In this document: positions 1 through 12,700 of the stretch, piece after piece
Position numbering within the stretch: position 1 is the first letter of the stretch
How the letters are laid out: each line of letters starts with the position of its first letter
Origin: Vanilla planifolia
Taxonomy: Eukaryota > Streptophyta > Magnoliopsida > Asparagales > Orchidaceae
Length of the DNA: 64,000 bases
Assembly: GCA_023846275.1 (NCBI GenBank)
Contig: CM043875.1
Coordinates: forward strand, 5,468,626 to 5,532,625
Direction of reading: 5' to 3'
Notes under the pieces: model-generated
Told to the model about the DNA's origin: nothing
What the model saw: the letters and a program-made list of their open reading frames with translations, nothing else
Databases searched by the model: none
Translations under genes and position numbers: made by a program

Positions 1-99
1 CCCTGTTTCCTGCTACATGGTAGGTGCATAACCCGATTCTAGCTACCAAAGGTACACTAGTGTTAATAATCTCATCCTTTGCTCAAAAAAAAAAAAAAA
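1..99 (+). mobile_element. LINE 3' end with poly(A), cut by window edge
   Basis: The first hundred bases end in a short leader (TAATCTCATCCTTTGCTC) followed directly by about 15 A. A T/C-rich segment running into a pure A tail is the usual 3' end of plant L1-type LINEs. The rest of the element would lie left of the window. A SINE or processed transcript tail is the alternative, since no coding part is visible. Confidence 0.4.
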
Positions 100-559
100 C
101 GTCCAGGTTACATTTGACATTTCATCTCAAGAAAGGAGCAAAATAAAAAAGTAATGAAAATTCCAAGTGACATAAGACACAGTGAGAAATATATATCTAC
201 TAGAAATAAGCCTATAAACCTAGAGACTTATGCCATAATTATCCTTAGTTTTAATTCTTCAGATACCAAATATTAAGCCATGATTCCATCTTTCACTTTT
301 AATTCATATTTGTTGCATGAGTAGGTGGTGCCTTTAAAATGGCTACCAATATGCTTCATTAGCAGAACCTATCTTGTAACACCTACATTTTCACAAACTA
401 ATATAATGCAACATTTGAGAAAATTTCCTTCTCTAACTAACCAATATATTTCGCCCAACCTCCCAAACAAGAAACTTCATTCCATCAAATATCCTTTGAA
501 AACCATCAATGATACAAATGAAACTACAAGTACAACATATCAAAAAGTATGAAAAAGAA

Positions 560-596
<37 letters not shown>

Positions 597-3400
597 TGGA
601 ACAATGAAAAGCAAGTCATTGCCATCGGGTCGCTATGAAATGGTTCTAACTTTCAAACAAAAAAACAGCTCAACCTAAATTCATCTCATAGATACTACCA
701 AAAAATCTCTAAGTCATCATGGTTATAAAAATTTAACAATAACTTCTCTTCAAATCATCTTAATCAAGGATAACTATAAAAATCTACATGACTATTACTT
801 GAAATAATCCTCAAATTATCTTTATCTTGGCTCCACAGATGGCTACACAATGAGTTGGATTTGGATTTTATGAAATCTACTTGACTATCACTGAAGGTCA
901 AGTAATAAGAAATGAATTCATAACATTTAATTGGGAGTTCTACCATTGCTGTCCTAAATGCTCGAAAAAATTTATATGTTAAACTAGGCACATGGAAGAA
1001 AAATTCATGACAAAAAATGGAGTGGAAAATTATGAAAAAAATGAGGGAAAACAGTTGCTACTATTGAGTTATTCATTATTGCTTGAGTGTCAATGGCATT
1101 TCCTTCACTAAATTGTAATGCAAGTCAACAATTCTAGTCATTTTTTACTAGCAATATCTATTTGACATTTCCTACTCACATTTCTCTGGTTACTCCCATT
1201 TATATTCTTCTAAAATTAACAACAATTTCCCTAATAGTCCCCAACTTGAACATGACATCAATTACATGTTTAAATCTATCACATGTGACATACCTTAACT
1301 AAATGTTATAGGCAACTTGATATACTAATGTTTCGCTTCAATACTAGTTAATAAATTCTTTAAAAACGAAAAAAATGAATTATAAATCTTCATCAAGGAA
1401 CAAACTAAATATGTTTTATAATATTTAACCTTTTAAAACCCACCTCCACCCCCTTTCAAAATTATTGCATTAACAATAATGCTAAGTAATAAAACATAAT
1501 AGAATATTTATATAGACTAGACCCAAAGAAATAGAACAATTCAACCAAGTATGATAGGCAGTTATACAACCTAAATGTTTTCAAAATTTAGATGTATAAA
1601 TTATCTAAACAAGGCCATCTAAACTTTAAGGTAAGTTTGTCCTAATAGCCTCCCTTGTATACTATTGATAATAAAGATGTCAATTTTGAAATTGTAAAAG
1701 AACCGCTACACATAGTAAGATCATTTTCAAGTTGATAAATTTAAATCTCCTGATATGTATATACAAGATAGTGCAATCAATGATGTAACTGATATTTATT
1801 TTAAACTAACATCCAATCTACAACCAATAAACTAATTCTCCTTAATTTCATCTTAAAAAAAACTTTGTGTTATAATTCCTCTTTAAAATTGCCAAACATT
1901 CAGGTATATGCAATATTTAATATTGCTATAGTAAATATTATCAAATATTTTCTTGCTTTGTTTTCAATTTGTAACCAAATAAATAGAAATCCTTAGGTGT
2001 TTGCTAAACCTACATTTCACTTGATAAACATCGTAGTTAGGATATTCATTAAAAAAGGGCATTCAACTAAAAGATTTAGACATTTTGTACTGATCCCTTA
2101 TGCAAAAACAATCAACTTACTATTTTGACCAAGTGTAGCATGATTGAACCACTTATCTGAATTATATTAAAAAAAACTCAAATTCTAAGTATGAGCATTA
2201 ATAAGTTTGATTCAATTCAAATACTCCAACAATTAGCTAGCAAAACATTTCCAAAATTTGAGAAAATGTATTATGAGTGGTGATTTCAATTGGATACTAC
2301 GAAAACAAAAACAACCATTTAGAGTGGTGATTTCAAAAATATGTCCAGTGGCATGATATGGAGAAGACCTCTCCATATGCATTATGAGTGCAAGTAAAGA
2401 AGATAAATGAAATATATTATAAAGATGTAAAACAATTACAAAACAAGAAAAAGAAACTTAGAATAAAAACTAATAATAATAAAATCGTTGCCAACTTTAG
2501 CTATTATGTAGTTTAAGATGACTAGTAAATCTTTTTTCTTTCTTGAAAAACTAATTGTGGTCTATATATGACAAATCATCAATCTAAATACAAAAGTTAT
2601 GATCCTCATCTAATATTGCAAAACCAAATCATCTCGATAAGACAATCACTTTTTTCAAAGTATATCACTATTTAAGGGCCTATATATCATAAGATCAACA
2701 ACTTTATTGACATTCTCATATAAGTGACATCCAAAAACAAAAGTAAAAAATATGTAATGAATAAAACAATATCATCACATTTTTCTCCCAAGCTGCAATA
2801 TTGTGTCACCCTTTAGCCAAATATTGGCCATATCCTCCATTAACCTAATGGCAATTTCGGTTGCCAACCAATCCACCCTCATCCCCATCGTCTACACCAC
2901 ATAAGAGTGGATCTATCTCCCAAATGACAAAAGAGCCACATGCCATGATGATCCATCCTATACATTGACGCCAATGTTAATCACACTCATCCTTTTGATT
3001 AAGCCATTGAAGTTAACATCAGTCCGCCATGGAGAAACGGGAACCTGTGCCAAAGACAAAGAATAAAATGATTCAAGGGGTCTAACTGAGTTTGAGATCT
3101 CTAGGGTACATGTTGGTCTCAACCACAACAAGGAACAAGCTCCCTCTATTCTTTGTAATGACAATAGCAATAGCACACAAGGGCAATCAAATCATGCAAC
3201 ATAGAAGAAAATGGGTGAAGGGAGAAAAGAGCTACTGAGCAACTTACCAAAGCACAAAAACATGATTTAACATCTTTGTCAAAGATCTCTCACAAATAAA
3301 AAATCATGACAAAGATGAAACAAACAACTACCTATCTACAGCCCTATGTTAAACCCTAAATAGAAAAAAAAAAAAGCACAACTAGGTATGGAGTCGTCAA
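100..3400. other. A+T-rich intergenic or intronic DNA
   Basis: No gene, RNA gene or clear mobile element can be supported here. All frames are short and look random. It contains a (CA)n tract near 563 and a perfect 9-bp-stem hairpin at 2357-2379. If the split gene at 9.75-17.34 kb continues leftward, this stretch could be intron, but I found no exon in it. Confidence 0.4.
563..595. repeat. (CA)n microsatellite
   Basis: About 33 bp of uninterrupted CA dinucleotide, preceded by an A-rich stretch. It is a simple sequence repeat with no coding context. Confidence 0.95.
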
Positions 3401-3420
3401 CAATAACCAAATCCATCCTA

Positions 3421-4040
3421 CTACTCTCTAAATTGTTATCTATGTAGTTGTGAGTGTTTAAAAATCCTTAATTTGCACCAAGCCAAGCATCCCTACAATG
3501 GAACTCCTCCCATGGAAGGGAAAATTATCATATATGTCAGCCTATACCTAAATTCTCCAATTGACAATGCTCATTCTGATGGTCGTAGCCATCTAACAAC
3601 TGAGAGAATGTTTATGAGGGCCCCTTCTTTATGCTGATAGTTGTTTAGCCAACTTGAACCTACTAGTTTCTAAACCTTTGTCTACAAAGACAAGTTGTGG
3701 GTGTTCAAAAATTCTTAATTTACCTCCAAACCAAGGCATCCTTAAAGTAAGACCATTTATGGGGGCCCTTCTCTATGCTCAAAGTTATTAGCCAACTTGA
3801 CCCTATTATTCTCTAAACCTTTGTCAACAAAGACAAGTGGTGGATGTTCAAAAATCCTCAATTCACCTCCAAACCAAGGCATCCTTCAAGTGAAACACCT
3901 CCTATAGTAGGAAAAAATGATATTGCATGTCAACTCATACCTAAATGTTCCACCTAACAAGTTGCTCATCCTCATGGTTGCGAGCACTTGACAAATCAAA
4001 TATTATTTGAAAAGGCCCCTCCACATTAATGGTCATTAGC
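3421..4040. repeat. Local ~145-bp tandem repeat in LINE tail
   Basis: Two well-matched units run 3611-3755 and 3756-3900. Each begins with TTTATG(A/G)GGGCCC and ends near CCAAACCAAGGCATCCTT. Diverged partial copies lie on both sides: 3421-3610, with the related string TAAAAATCCTTAATTTGCACC, and 3960-4040, with a related AATGGTCATTAGCC segment. The array lies just 3' (minus strand) of the LINE reverse-transcriptase remnant, so it is probably part of that element's tail or a duplication within it. Confidence 0.75.
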
Positions 4041-4246
4041 CACAAATAACAGAGAAGAGTTAGACCAATTATCTTGTAAGATTGACCAATTCACCCAAAA
4101 AAGTATTCTACAATACCCAACCTTCCAAGTATCACTACATCCAAGTTCATAGATTCACCTCTCCTCAATTTAAAGTAATTATCTTTGCTAACATAACTCA
4201 CCTTGAAGTTGTCTAATTGAGGAACATATGCATGTCTTAAAAACTC

Positions 4247-4439
4247 ATATATGTATGTATGTATGTATCTATACATACATGTATGTATGTATATATATAC
4301 ATACACATACATATGTATGTATAGATATATATATATACATACACATACATATGTATGTATGTATATATATATATACATACACATACATATATGTATACAT
4401 ACATACATACATATGTATGTGTATATATATATATATATT
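4247..4439. repeat. Palindromic ATGT/ATAC microsatellite array
   Basis: About 190 bp of alternating (ATGT)n, (TA)n and (ACAT)n blocks. They form a higher-order unit of roughly 60 bp (ACATACACATACATATGTAT, then a TA run) repeated about three times. The blocks are mutually complementary, so the array can fold into hairpins. The open frames on both strands here (Tyr/Ile/Cys/Met/Val-rich) are artefacts of the repeat. Confidence 0.9.
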
Positions 4440-5350
4440 CATAAATTGAGAATAATCAATTTAATAGATGAAAATCTCCTCCTAAACAAACAAAAAAAAT
4501 CCTTGATCACCTTCTCAACCAATCCAAACAATAATATCAAAACATAGTAGTGTGACGTGACATAGAACAAGACAGAGGCCACACCATTGATAAGCATGAT
4601 GTACCTGACCAAAGACAAGGTCAAAATTCCCCAAACTAAAATTTAGTCTATAAATGAGCCAATCACTTAACGCAAAGTCCACTATAATAGACCTCCTTCC
4701 AGTATGACGATCCTCCATATGTTTGCCCTCTGCTTGCACCCCTGCCTAGTTGCACTTAGTGGTCACACCCTAACTTGATCCAACACAATAAGCTCCCAAG
4801 ACTAAGGTAAACTCTCTGACTACCTACAAGCAATAGGGGCAAAACCAATGTGTCATCAATAAAGAGAAAACATGAGATGTGCTACGTTGATGGGCAACTC
4901 TAAAGGTCCAGAACAATAACCTACTCAATCTTTTATTGAATCAAAAGAAACAACAATTCTAAATAAAGTATATACAGGTACAATAAGATGGAACACCCAT
5001 ATCTAAATTCAAAAATTGTCTTGAACTAGACAATTCACACCATGTCAAACTATAAGGAAAATATAAGACTAGAGGTAAAGGAACAAAAAACTCCCTCCAT
5101 CTAGGAATCCAAAGAACACCAACAATGTTCATAAAAAATCCCACAAATTATGAATTTAGGTCTACTCCATGTCAACCATAATGACCATCAATCCATTAAA
5201 AAAAATCTTTGAGATAGCTAGCTTGTGCGTGATCTTTTGGGCTAACAAATAGTTGTCAAAAAAATGACAACCCAAAATAACAATGCTTTGCTCCCTAATG
5301 ATTAAGGGACCCAACATACTGCACATCCCACTAATCATCACTTCGACAAC
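4439..5350 (-). pseudogene. LINE reverse transcriptase remnant
   Basis: The minus strand gives a series of plant L1 reverse-transcriptase landmarks in order. At about 5350-5160 a frame reads DNYLLAQKITHKL and then GLMVIMVDME, matching the family's DNxLxAQExxH and the first catalytic aspartate (motif A, KxDMxKAYD). Then LWDFL and VFFGF follow near 5110-5160. After a frameshift comes FIDDTLVL at 4849-4863, matching the FADDT motif C with both aspartates kept. Finally YIMLINGVASVL followed by LVEKVIKDFF (4624-4440) matches the LINE segment after the palm domain. Stops and frameshifts between the blocks show that it is inactive. The alternative, an unrelated frame, would not give four blocks in the right order. 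Confidence 0.8.
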
Positions 5351-6239
5351 TACCCTATAAACTATTGTACATAGGCTAAAGGGTGGAACTAGTCAAGATG
5401 ACTAGCCCACTTGACCTCCAATACTGAAGCAACCAATGTATACTTCCAGCTATGCAGCATAGAACCCTAATGGAAGATGCAAAACATAGCCAAATATAGG
5501 TCTTCCCTTGTGATGTCTCAATAGCTCCAAAAGGAGATTAGGCTATGACCGATCTCATCAATGCCTATAGCCTTATCCTTCCTCCACCAACCCCTGCCTC
5601 CCAACACCGACCTGAAAAAGTGTAATATCCCTAACCTCAATTCATATTAGCACAAAAAATTCTTTCTGAGACGCAATTAGCCAACTCACCTCCTAAAAAA
5701 CATACCCATCAATGTATCGAAAACCCTTACACTATCATCCACTTCAAAAGATCAATTAGATCTTATAAATAAGGCATGTAGTTCACCCATCTCATGTTGA
5801 TGGCAACTAGGAAGAATACTAAGCTTTTATCCCTTTAGGACAACTACCAAAACTTGTATCACTACCACATATGGGAAGGCAGCAAATGTTGTGCTCAATC
5901 ACAAGTTGTCCCAAGTAAAATTGCTCATCTTCCCCATGAAATCCCTTTAAATATTCCTATGCTATTAAATTGAGATGCGAGCAACCTATCATGAAAAAAA
6001 AATTCCCCATGGTCCACTCACTTTGTTGCCAAAGAACCACAAAAGACCAAATGAATTAAGGCTCAACATGCACGAGGAGCGAGAAAGTTTGTCCTATTCA
6101 CATGTCAACTTAATGATAACTAAGTGTCTCAATTTTAGGGAAACTTCACAAAAAATTGAAATCTAACGATTTAAGTTGAAAAAGAAGCGAACAATAATCG
6201 AAACGACATAGGTAAGTCACCTAAAAAACAGGAAAGTTG

Positions 6240-7590
6240 TCATGCTAACAAAGTTCATAAGGATCTGTTGACTCCATCCCAAAAGGCTTGGCCTCACCAT
6301 CCCACTTGCTACACCACATGTAAGGGGTGCCAACATTAAAAGAGTTCATATAGATTCTCTTATCTGATGAAATTCAAAAACTCCTCAAGTCAAACTAAAA
6401 AGGCCTACTCTCCACTCATCCTATTTGAGTATGTTGTTGAAATCTCCTCTAATGATCAATAGGAAAATGTCAAAAAGAGCACCAAAAAGACTACAAAAGT
6501 TGGCCCTTTGCTTATGGTAATCCTTCTCTATATAGATCATACACAATATCAAGCTAAATCTATCAAATAAGAAAATTTCTACAACCATAAACAAATTCAA
6601 AGAGCTGAAAATCCAAACCAAGGCCAAGAGGGTTACCCACATAAAGATAATGCATTCAAATTTATAGACAAATAACACCACATAGAAGTCCCACTACCAT
6701 CAGACAACTTGTCCACATCCCTCCAAGAGGAGGCCTCTACCTCTTTTTGAATAAGATCATTCCTACTAACATATACTCCCAAATGTGATGACTCTTCAAG
6801 GAGGTCTTTCGGACCTCTTAGTAGTTAAAGAATAGCACACAAATCATGAAAGTGGAAAAAAGAGGAGAATCTATCTGGAATACCACAACAAAACCACACT
6901 GATGCAAAAGAAATGAACAATGAGACAAATTGATAAAAGATGAATCACCTAAGAACCAAGAAAGCCATCATGTTTGCGAAGTTCGTAAGAATCTACTAAA
7001 TCCATCCCAAAGCCTTGCCAGACCAACCTTTTTGTTACATCACATGTAAGGGGTGCCAACATCATGGAGATCATGAAGATAGACTTGTGTGATGAAGTGC
7101 AAGAACTTCTGATCAACAAGGACATCATTCCTTGCTTCTCGTCATGCCTGAATATGTATTTGAAGTCTCCTCCAATGATCACTAAGACATTGTCAAAAAG
7201 GGAATAAAAAAGACCATATCAAAAGATTTATCAATCACAACAATCCTTCTCGAAATAGACCACACACAATAGCCAACGAAGTCTATCAAATAAAGAAATG
7301 TTCGCACCCATGAACAAGCTGTTCATGGTGGCAGACAAAGGCTAAGAAGGTATCGACATAAAGATAATGCCTTCAGATTTGCAGACAAGAGACACAACAT
7401 GGAAGTTCCACTATCTATCAAACAACATATCCACATACCCCTACGAGAAGGCCTCTACCCTCATCTTGAGCAAGCTACCAATATATGCTACTTAACAAAC
7501 ATCTACAATAATTCTTCAAGGTGGTCCTTTGGATCACTCTGCAATTCAAGAAAAATACACAAATCATAAGATGGGAAAAAGACAAGTGTC
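6240..7590 (-). pseudogene. LINE endonuclease remnant, tandemly duplicated
   Basis: Two copies of one ~720-bp segment lie head to tail, about 6240-6870 and about 6960-7590. Anchors repeat at a constant offset: CACATGTAAGGGGTGCC at about 6315 and 7041, and CACAAATCAT at 6838 and 7558. On the minus strand the copies translate to IIRGDFNNIL (about 6424-6458) and IIGGDFKYI followed by DEKQG (about 7129-7182). These match the GDFN box of the apurinic endonuclease domain (endonuclease/exonuclease/phosphatase fold) of LINEs. The left copy is collinear with the RT remnant, so the right one is the extra copy. Both are interrupted by stops. Confidence 0.7.
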
Positions 7591-7599
7591 TACCTTTGA

Positions 7600-9740
7600 C
7601 ACCACAACTACAACATTGTCATTTCACAACTTTTGAATAGGCACACTTGAAATACCAAGGCCGACAAACTCACACTCCCAATGTTCCTTGGGGGGAGACA
7701 CTTCTTTAGACAATTACGCAACTTGAGCCAAGAGCTCCCACCACCATGTGTTGGGCCATCGCAGAGAACCAATGGCCATGCATAACATTCCCATCTTGGT
7801 CAAACCCCTTGAGCTTATGCCCAACCCATTGCCAACACTCGACCAAAAACTTGCTATCCAGTAGAGTTCATTGCCTTCACTCAGCATCTATAGTGGTTGG
7901 CTTCTGCAAAGGCCTTTTAACAACCTTGTCTCCCACAAGATCTACAACACCTACACTCCTACTGCTAACACCATAATTGGCTCTAGTTCAAAGGAATGCA
8001 TTATAAATCTCACCACAAAAGCATTTTAGCTAACAATATAGACTTTGCAGAGATCAACTTGAAACGTTGCACGTTGACCAACGATGTTATAGATTCTGCA
8101 CTCATCCCCATCACCATTATAACAATTACTAAGATTATACATTGCAACTATAAACTTTCCTACCACATTCATGAGAAGTAATAAGAATGAACTATAAGTA
8201 ATGATTAGCACTATAACATGATTAGCCTCACATTCCTACATGCTTTAGAACCCTTGAACTTACAACCACAAGCCCAACTCAAGCCTTTTATCATAAATTA
8301 TGGAGGTCATAGCATTAAGTACATCAAACATTTTAGCTTTGGAAATTACTATACTTCAATTTATGGTGATATTGTGGCCACGCTTATCATTGATGGCATA
8401 TAAAGCCAAATATAGTATACACTTCCAAGGTTTTTAATCAGGACTATAAACAATAGCATAATATCCTAAAGAAGTTTGGCAACATTGGATTTCATCTAAT
8501 CAAGTTTGGTAATATTAGAATATAATCTCATCCCTTTAAACCCAAACCAAAAAACACCAAAAAGCCTAAACCTACTTCATCCACCAAGTGCACCATCTCC
8601 ACCACAAGGCTTGACACCATTCTTAATTCCCTTACGCCACAATCAAAGATCCTCACAAATACCACATCATTCATTTTTCCTTCATAGATGACCCATTACC
8701 GTTATTCCAAGGTTCCTCATAGTTAACATCTACCAAGTGTATGCCAAAGATCCCATCATGTCTAGATCTACATGTTGTGATACTCTTCCTAATAATTTTG
8801 CTACCAATGTCACCTAGGAGGGCATACCCAAAGGACATCACCTCTAATGTCCTACCTACATATCTATCATGAGCACCAGCTTATACCTATTATCTCTCCT
8901 ACAATTTGGCCACTACCATATACGTATGAGATTGGAGCTTAATAAGCATGAAAAACTGCTTCAATTCGAGAAGCACACATGCTATTAGCCAACCTCCATT
9001 ATGAGGTTGTTGTCAAATAATATTGTCTACATGTCATTACCAAAACCAACCATCAAGTTGTCTAACAAGCTTTTCCATCATTCACCAACAGTAATATAGA
9101 TTCTGCACCCATCCCTATATCCACTATAGCAATTTTGAAATTATACATTGCATCCTTAGATATGCCCATCTTTTTTTAACACTCAGCTCAGACACCAACC
9201 ACTCTTGTGGGCATATGTGCCTTGGGAAGTATGCAGGGACATGTGCCAACTCTACTGCACCCAAAGCAAACAAGGTTTGCAAGGTCTCCTACTATGGCAG
9301 TAGCTTGGGCCTGCAGAAGCATTTTGCCACTCGCATTGATGCTTACTCAGCATAACGAGTGCCCAACAGCACACTTGCCTCTTTGCTCTGTCATCCTCAG
9401 GATCCAAAGCACCACACGACAAATCAGTAAATCCTTAAGCATTAATATATAGCAAAGCTTAATGCTTATAGTGTTCAAAGATTTGATTAATGATGAACAG
9501 AAATGATAAATATGAAGATCATATACAAAAGGTTCATGAAACCTGCATCCAAGATTTGCAATCAAGGATGACATCATTGCAAATACCTCATATGTGCCAT
9601 GAAGTTGAATCATAAGTAAATAACATATCAAAACCCAAAAGGAGAACATGGAGGCAAACAAATAATCACAAAAGAAGAACATCACCAGAGTTCACAAAAT
9701 GAAATTTTAAGACTGTATCCTCAAATGCAAACAAAAAAAT
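7600..9740. other. Unassigned DNA between LINE and exon 3, with an internal duplication
   Basis: No exon recognised. A short segment occurs twice about 1 kb apart: around 8085-8155 and around 9100-9155, both carrying ATAGATTCTGCAC, then CATCCC and ATTATACATTGCA. Weak minus-strand frames near 8.6-8.9 kb could be LINE ORF1, but no zinc knuckle or other diagnostic motif is visible. If the split gene continues, this is its third intron. Confidence 0.35.
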
Positions 9741-9751
9741 CAAGCAATCAC

Positions 9752-12700
9752 CATGATATGCGAAGCATGAGACAAATAATCATTGGCACCATCTTCCCAT
9801 AGTTCATCAAGATGATTTTCTAGCTGTGACTGGATCCAACTGCAAACGTTTAGCAAAAGTAAATCAAAACTCAGAGTAAGAAAGTATTCCCAATTCTCAT
9901 GCATGAAAAGACACAAATACACTAAAAGAAGTATTCAATTAACTCAGGAAATGATCATACAAATAATAATAATAGATACTTTCAAATCTTAGTTCAACAA
10001 AAGAAAATAAAAATAAAAATCCATTCCATTTAAGTAACACTTTAATTTTGCAGGTGCAGCAACTAGTAAGAAAAATAGTAGAAAAGTCAAAAAAAAGGGG
10101 AAACCTACTACTACCATGTCTTGCAATGAACCACGAGAAGGGAAAAGTAAAGGTAAGACAACAGCAAATCCCAAAAAGCACAAACTTATAGTTAGAAACT
10201 ATACAATGTATTTGTAAAAGTTCACATATTTTGGTTCTATCTGTTTTAATTATCCGGAGTAAATCCTCAGTTCAGAAAGACGTTATGAAGGAGAACTTTT
10301 AATGCTGAATTCCTAGAAGTTCATCATTCCATAGAAGGATCATCATTCTTTCTTCACTTTGATGAGTGCTGTTCAACTGCAGAAGCTTTAGTTTCGGCAC
10401 TTTTAACACAAATACACATCGAAATAAAATAATAAATTGAAATAATCATGCAAAACAAAACAGAATCTAAATGCCAAAGAATAAAAAACAAAGTCTTGAA
10501 ATGCCAGATACAAAGCTAGAAAGACAGACAGAAATATAAAGGAAATGGCTTTTAAAGATTTTCACATAAATAATTTAATCCTATAGTGAGAAAGATGTTC
10601 TTTTCAGTTTATTAAAGCAAGGAAAAAGAAAATTAAAAGCTCAACAGAAGTAAAACAAATCAAAGACAGTTACTACAAAAAACGAATCGATGATGGGGTT
10701 ATTAAAACGAGAAGGTTGAATTATTTTCAAAAGTTTGTTAAGTAAACATTATGACAAAGTTGTTCGTTCAAAAAACCTAAACTGAAGGGCAAAAAGACAT
10801 TATTCTTTTTGGAGAAGAATCCATAAAATAGAGATGAGAAAAGCTTTGAGGATAAGAAAAACTTTGAAAATAAAAGATTTGATGAAAAAATTTGAAGCAA
10901 GAAGAGCAGGTTTTCAATTAGTTTAGTTGATCTTAAAAAGTCTTAAAAGAGAAAGCGCCAACATCATTATATTAGAATTATTGCAGCAATTTCCCTACCA
11001 CAGGTTAAGCCCCATGAAGACTCCACTTTATGTTCAAGTAAATATCTTTGACTTATCTTATAGTTGTTCCATTGGTCAAATTCCATTTCACATGACAAAA
11101 AGGTTATAATATATGCAACAAAATTTTAATAATGCTCTTATAGGGAGGTTGTTTGGTCATAGCACAACACATTGTTTTATTGTTACCAAGTTACATAAGC
11201 AATGGACATTTCCTAGGAGTTAAACTCATGAAAGAGGCCAATGACTATTTTATCTGTAAATTTGATCATGGTGAAGATAAGAATGATGTAATTCATAATG
11301 GACAATAGTTTGTGAAGGGTTTATCATTGGAGTTTGATATTTGTTGTAATCAAATTTTGTTTGTCCACAATTCTTGTTGACTAATCCTCAGATGCATTGT
11401 TGGGACAAAAAGAACTTGATTCTCCCCACATCAATCAACAAACTTCTTCGGATTGATCCTTCCATGGCTTTTCTACATTGTGCTTCTTATGCTAGAATAA
11501 GGCTTTGTATGTTGCTATTTGGGTTAAAGGAAAATATGGGGAGTTTTATCAAAGAACCAAATACATGGGATTACATGTAGTTCGTTTCCATTGAGGTACA
11601 ATTAGGCATCAAGACTTGCATTGCTCTTCGCCTCCTCAACTTACCATAAGACCACCCCCTACTAGTTTGCAACTACAAGCTACCACTCTGATGCAATGCT
11701 ATGCACTACAAGGTGCACAATCATTGCAAGGCAATTCAGCTATAATATTGAATAATGTAAGGTACATTGTCAACCCCATCGCTACATACATGGGGGCCAT
11801 ATTCTTCTTTGGTATATACAACAATTCCTTTATCCAATCCATCAAAGATGGGAAACACTTGGCCTTAATCACATTTTCCCTTTCTTATTTTTCTAAGGCT
11901 TTGGTCCATGGACCTTCCTTGTACATAAGCAACAACTAATGCAATAAGAGGAGGCTCATCAAAGTGGTAAATTACTTACTCGACATATTGCTTTTGGTGG
12001 TTTTCATTCACCTGATCAACCTAGCCTTCATTCAAAATGTTGATCATAGACCTCAAGATGTGGCTAAGGATTTTATGATACTCAACTAGCTACCCTAGAA
12101 GAACAAAAGGACCAGAAGAATATTCAAAGTATGAGGGTCAAAAATGCCTAAAAAGGATGAAAGAATCAGGAAAACATCTGAAATATGAAAGTCAAAAGGG
12201 TGAATAAGTTTCACATCGACTACAGAAGGCAATATCCTAAATAATATAAGTAAAAGTCATAAACCTTGAAACAGTGAGGCGCATTTTGAGGGTAACATGG
12301 GTTCTATTTTAATTCCTTTGTCGCAAAACCCTTCAAAATTTCTGAGCTTAATGTATTCCAAAGTGACCATTAGGTTACCTCTTGCCAATTGAACATAATA
12401 TAATAATTTATAGAAATTGGTTATTAGTCTTTATTTATTCTTCTTTTTAATTTTCTTATTGTTCTTTTCTCATCTCTTATGGCACAAGTAGATTTTTAGC
12501 TCATTTATGAAAATATAAATTATAGATCCCATAAGAACTCCATTGTTAAACATATTGGAATTAGAAAAATTTTTGAATAGATGATCAAGTAAGAAAAAGT
12601 CCCTTAGAGAAAGACAAAATTCGATTAGTTAGGGAAAATACCTCACTAAGAAAAACTAAAATGTTACAAATCTAATGATGAATCCCTTGTCACCTTTTAA

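Larger units (their letters stand above)
4090..7600 (-). mobile_element. Decayed L1-type LINE retrotransposon
   Basis: On the minus strand, translated fragments with many stops and frameshifts appear in the order expected for a LINE ORF2: endonuclease (about 7180 to 6200), reverse-transcriptase fingers (about 5350-5160), the catalytic FxDDT box (4849-4863) and the post-palm segment (about 4624-4440). The endonuclease region is present twice in tandem. A TATG-type microsatellite (4247-4439) separates the RT from the tail. No frame stays open beyond about 110 codons, so the copy is dead. Its 5' limit is uncertain. Weak ORF1-like translations reach about 8.9 kb, but I do not rely on them. No poly(A) tail (T run on this strand) was found, so the 3' limit is also open. 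Confidence 0.75.

Noticed and set aside
4091-4547. Tyr/Ile-rich open frames on both strands
   Set aside because: They derive from the ATGT/ATAC microsatellite array; both strands are open for the same reason.
9347-9685. 112-codon minus-strand frame as the next exon of the NUP50-like gene
   Set aside because: It lacks the EKF/WLK-type continuation expected after HASHIM, has no convincing acceptor in the right frame, and looks like intron with a chance open frame.
11616-11939. 107-codon plus-strand frame inside intron 2
   Set aside because: No recognised domain and antisense to the host gene. Probably transposon debris.
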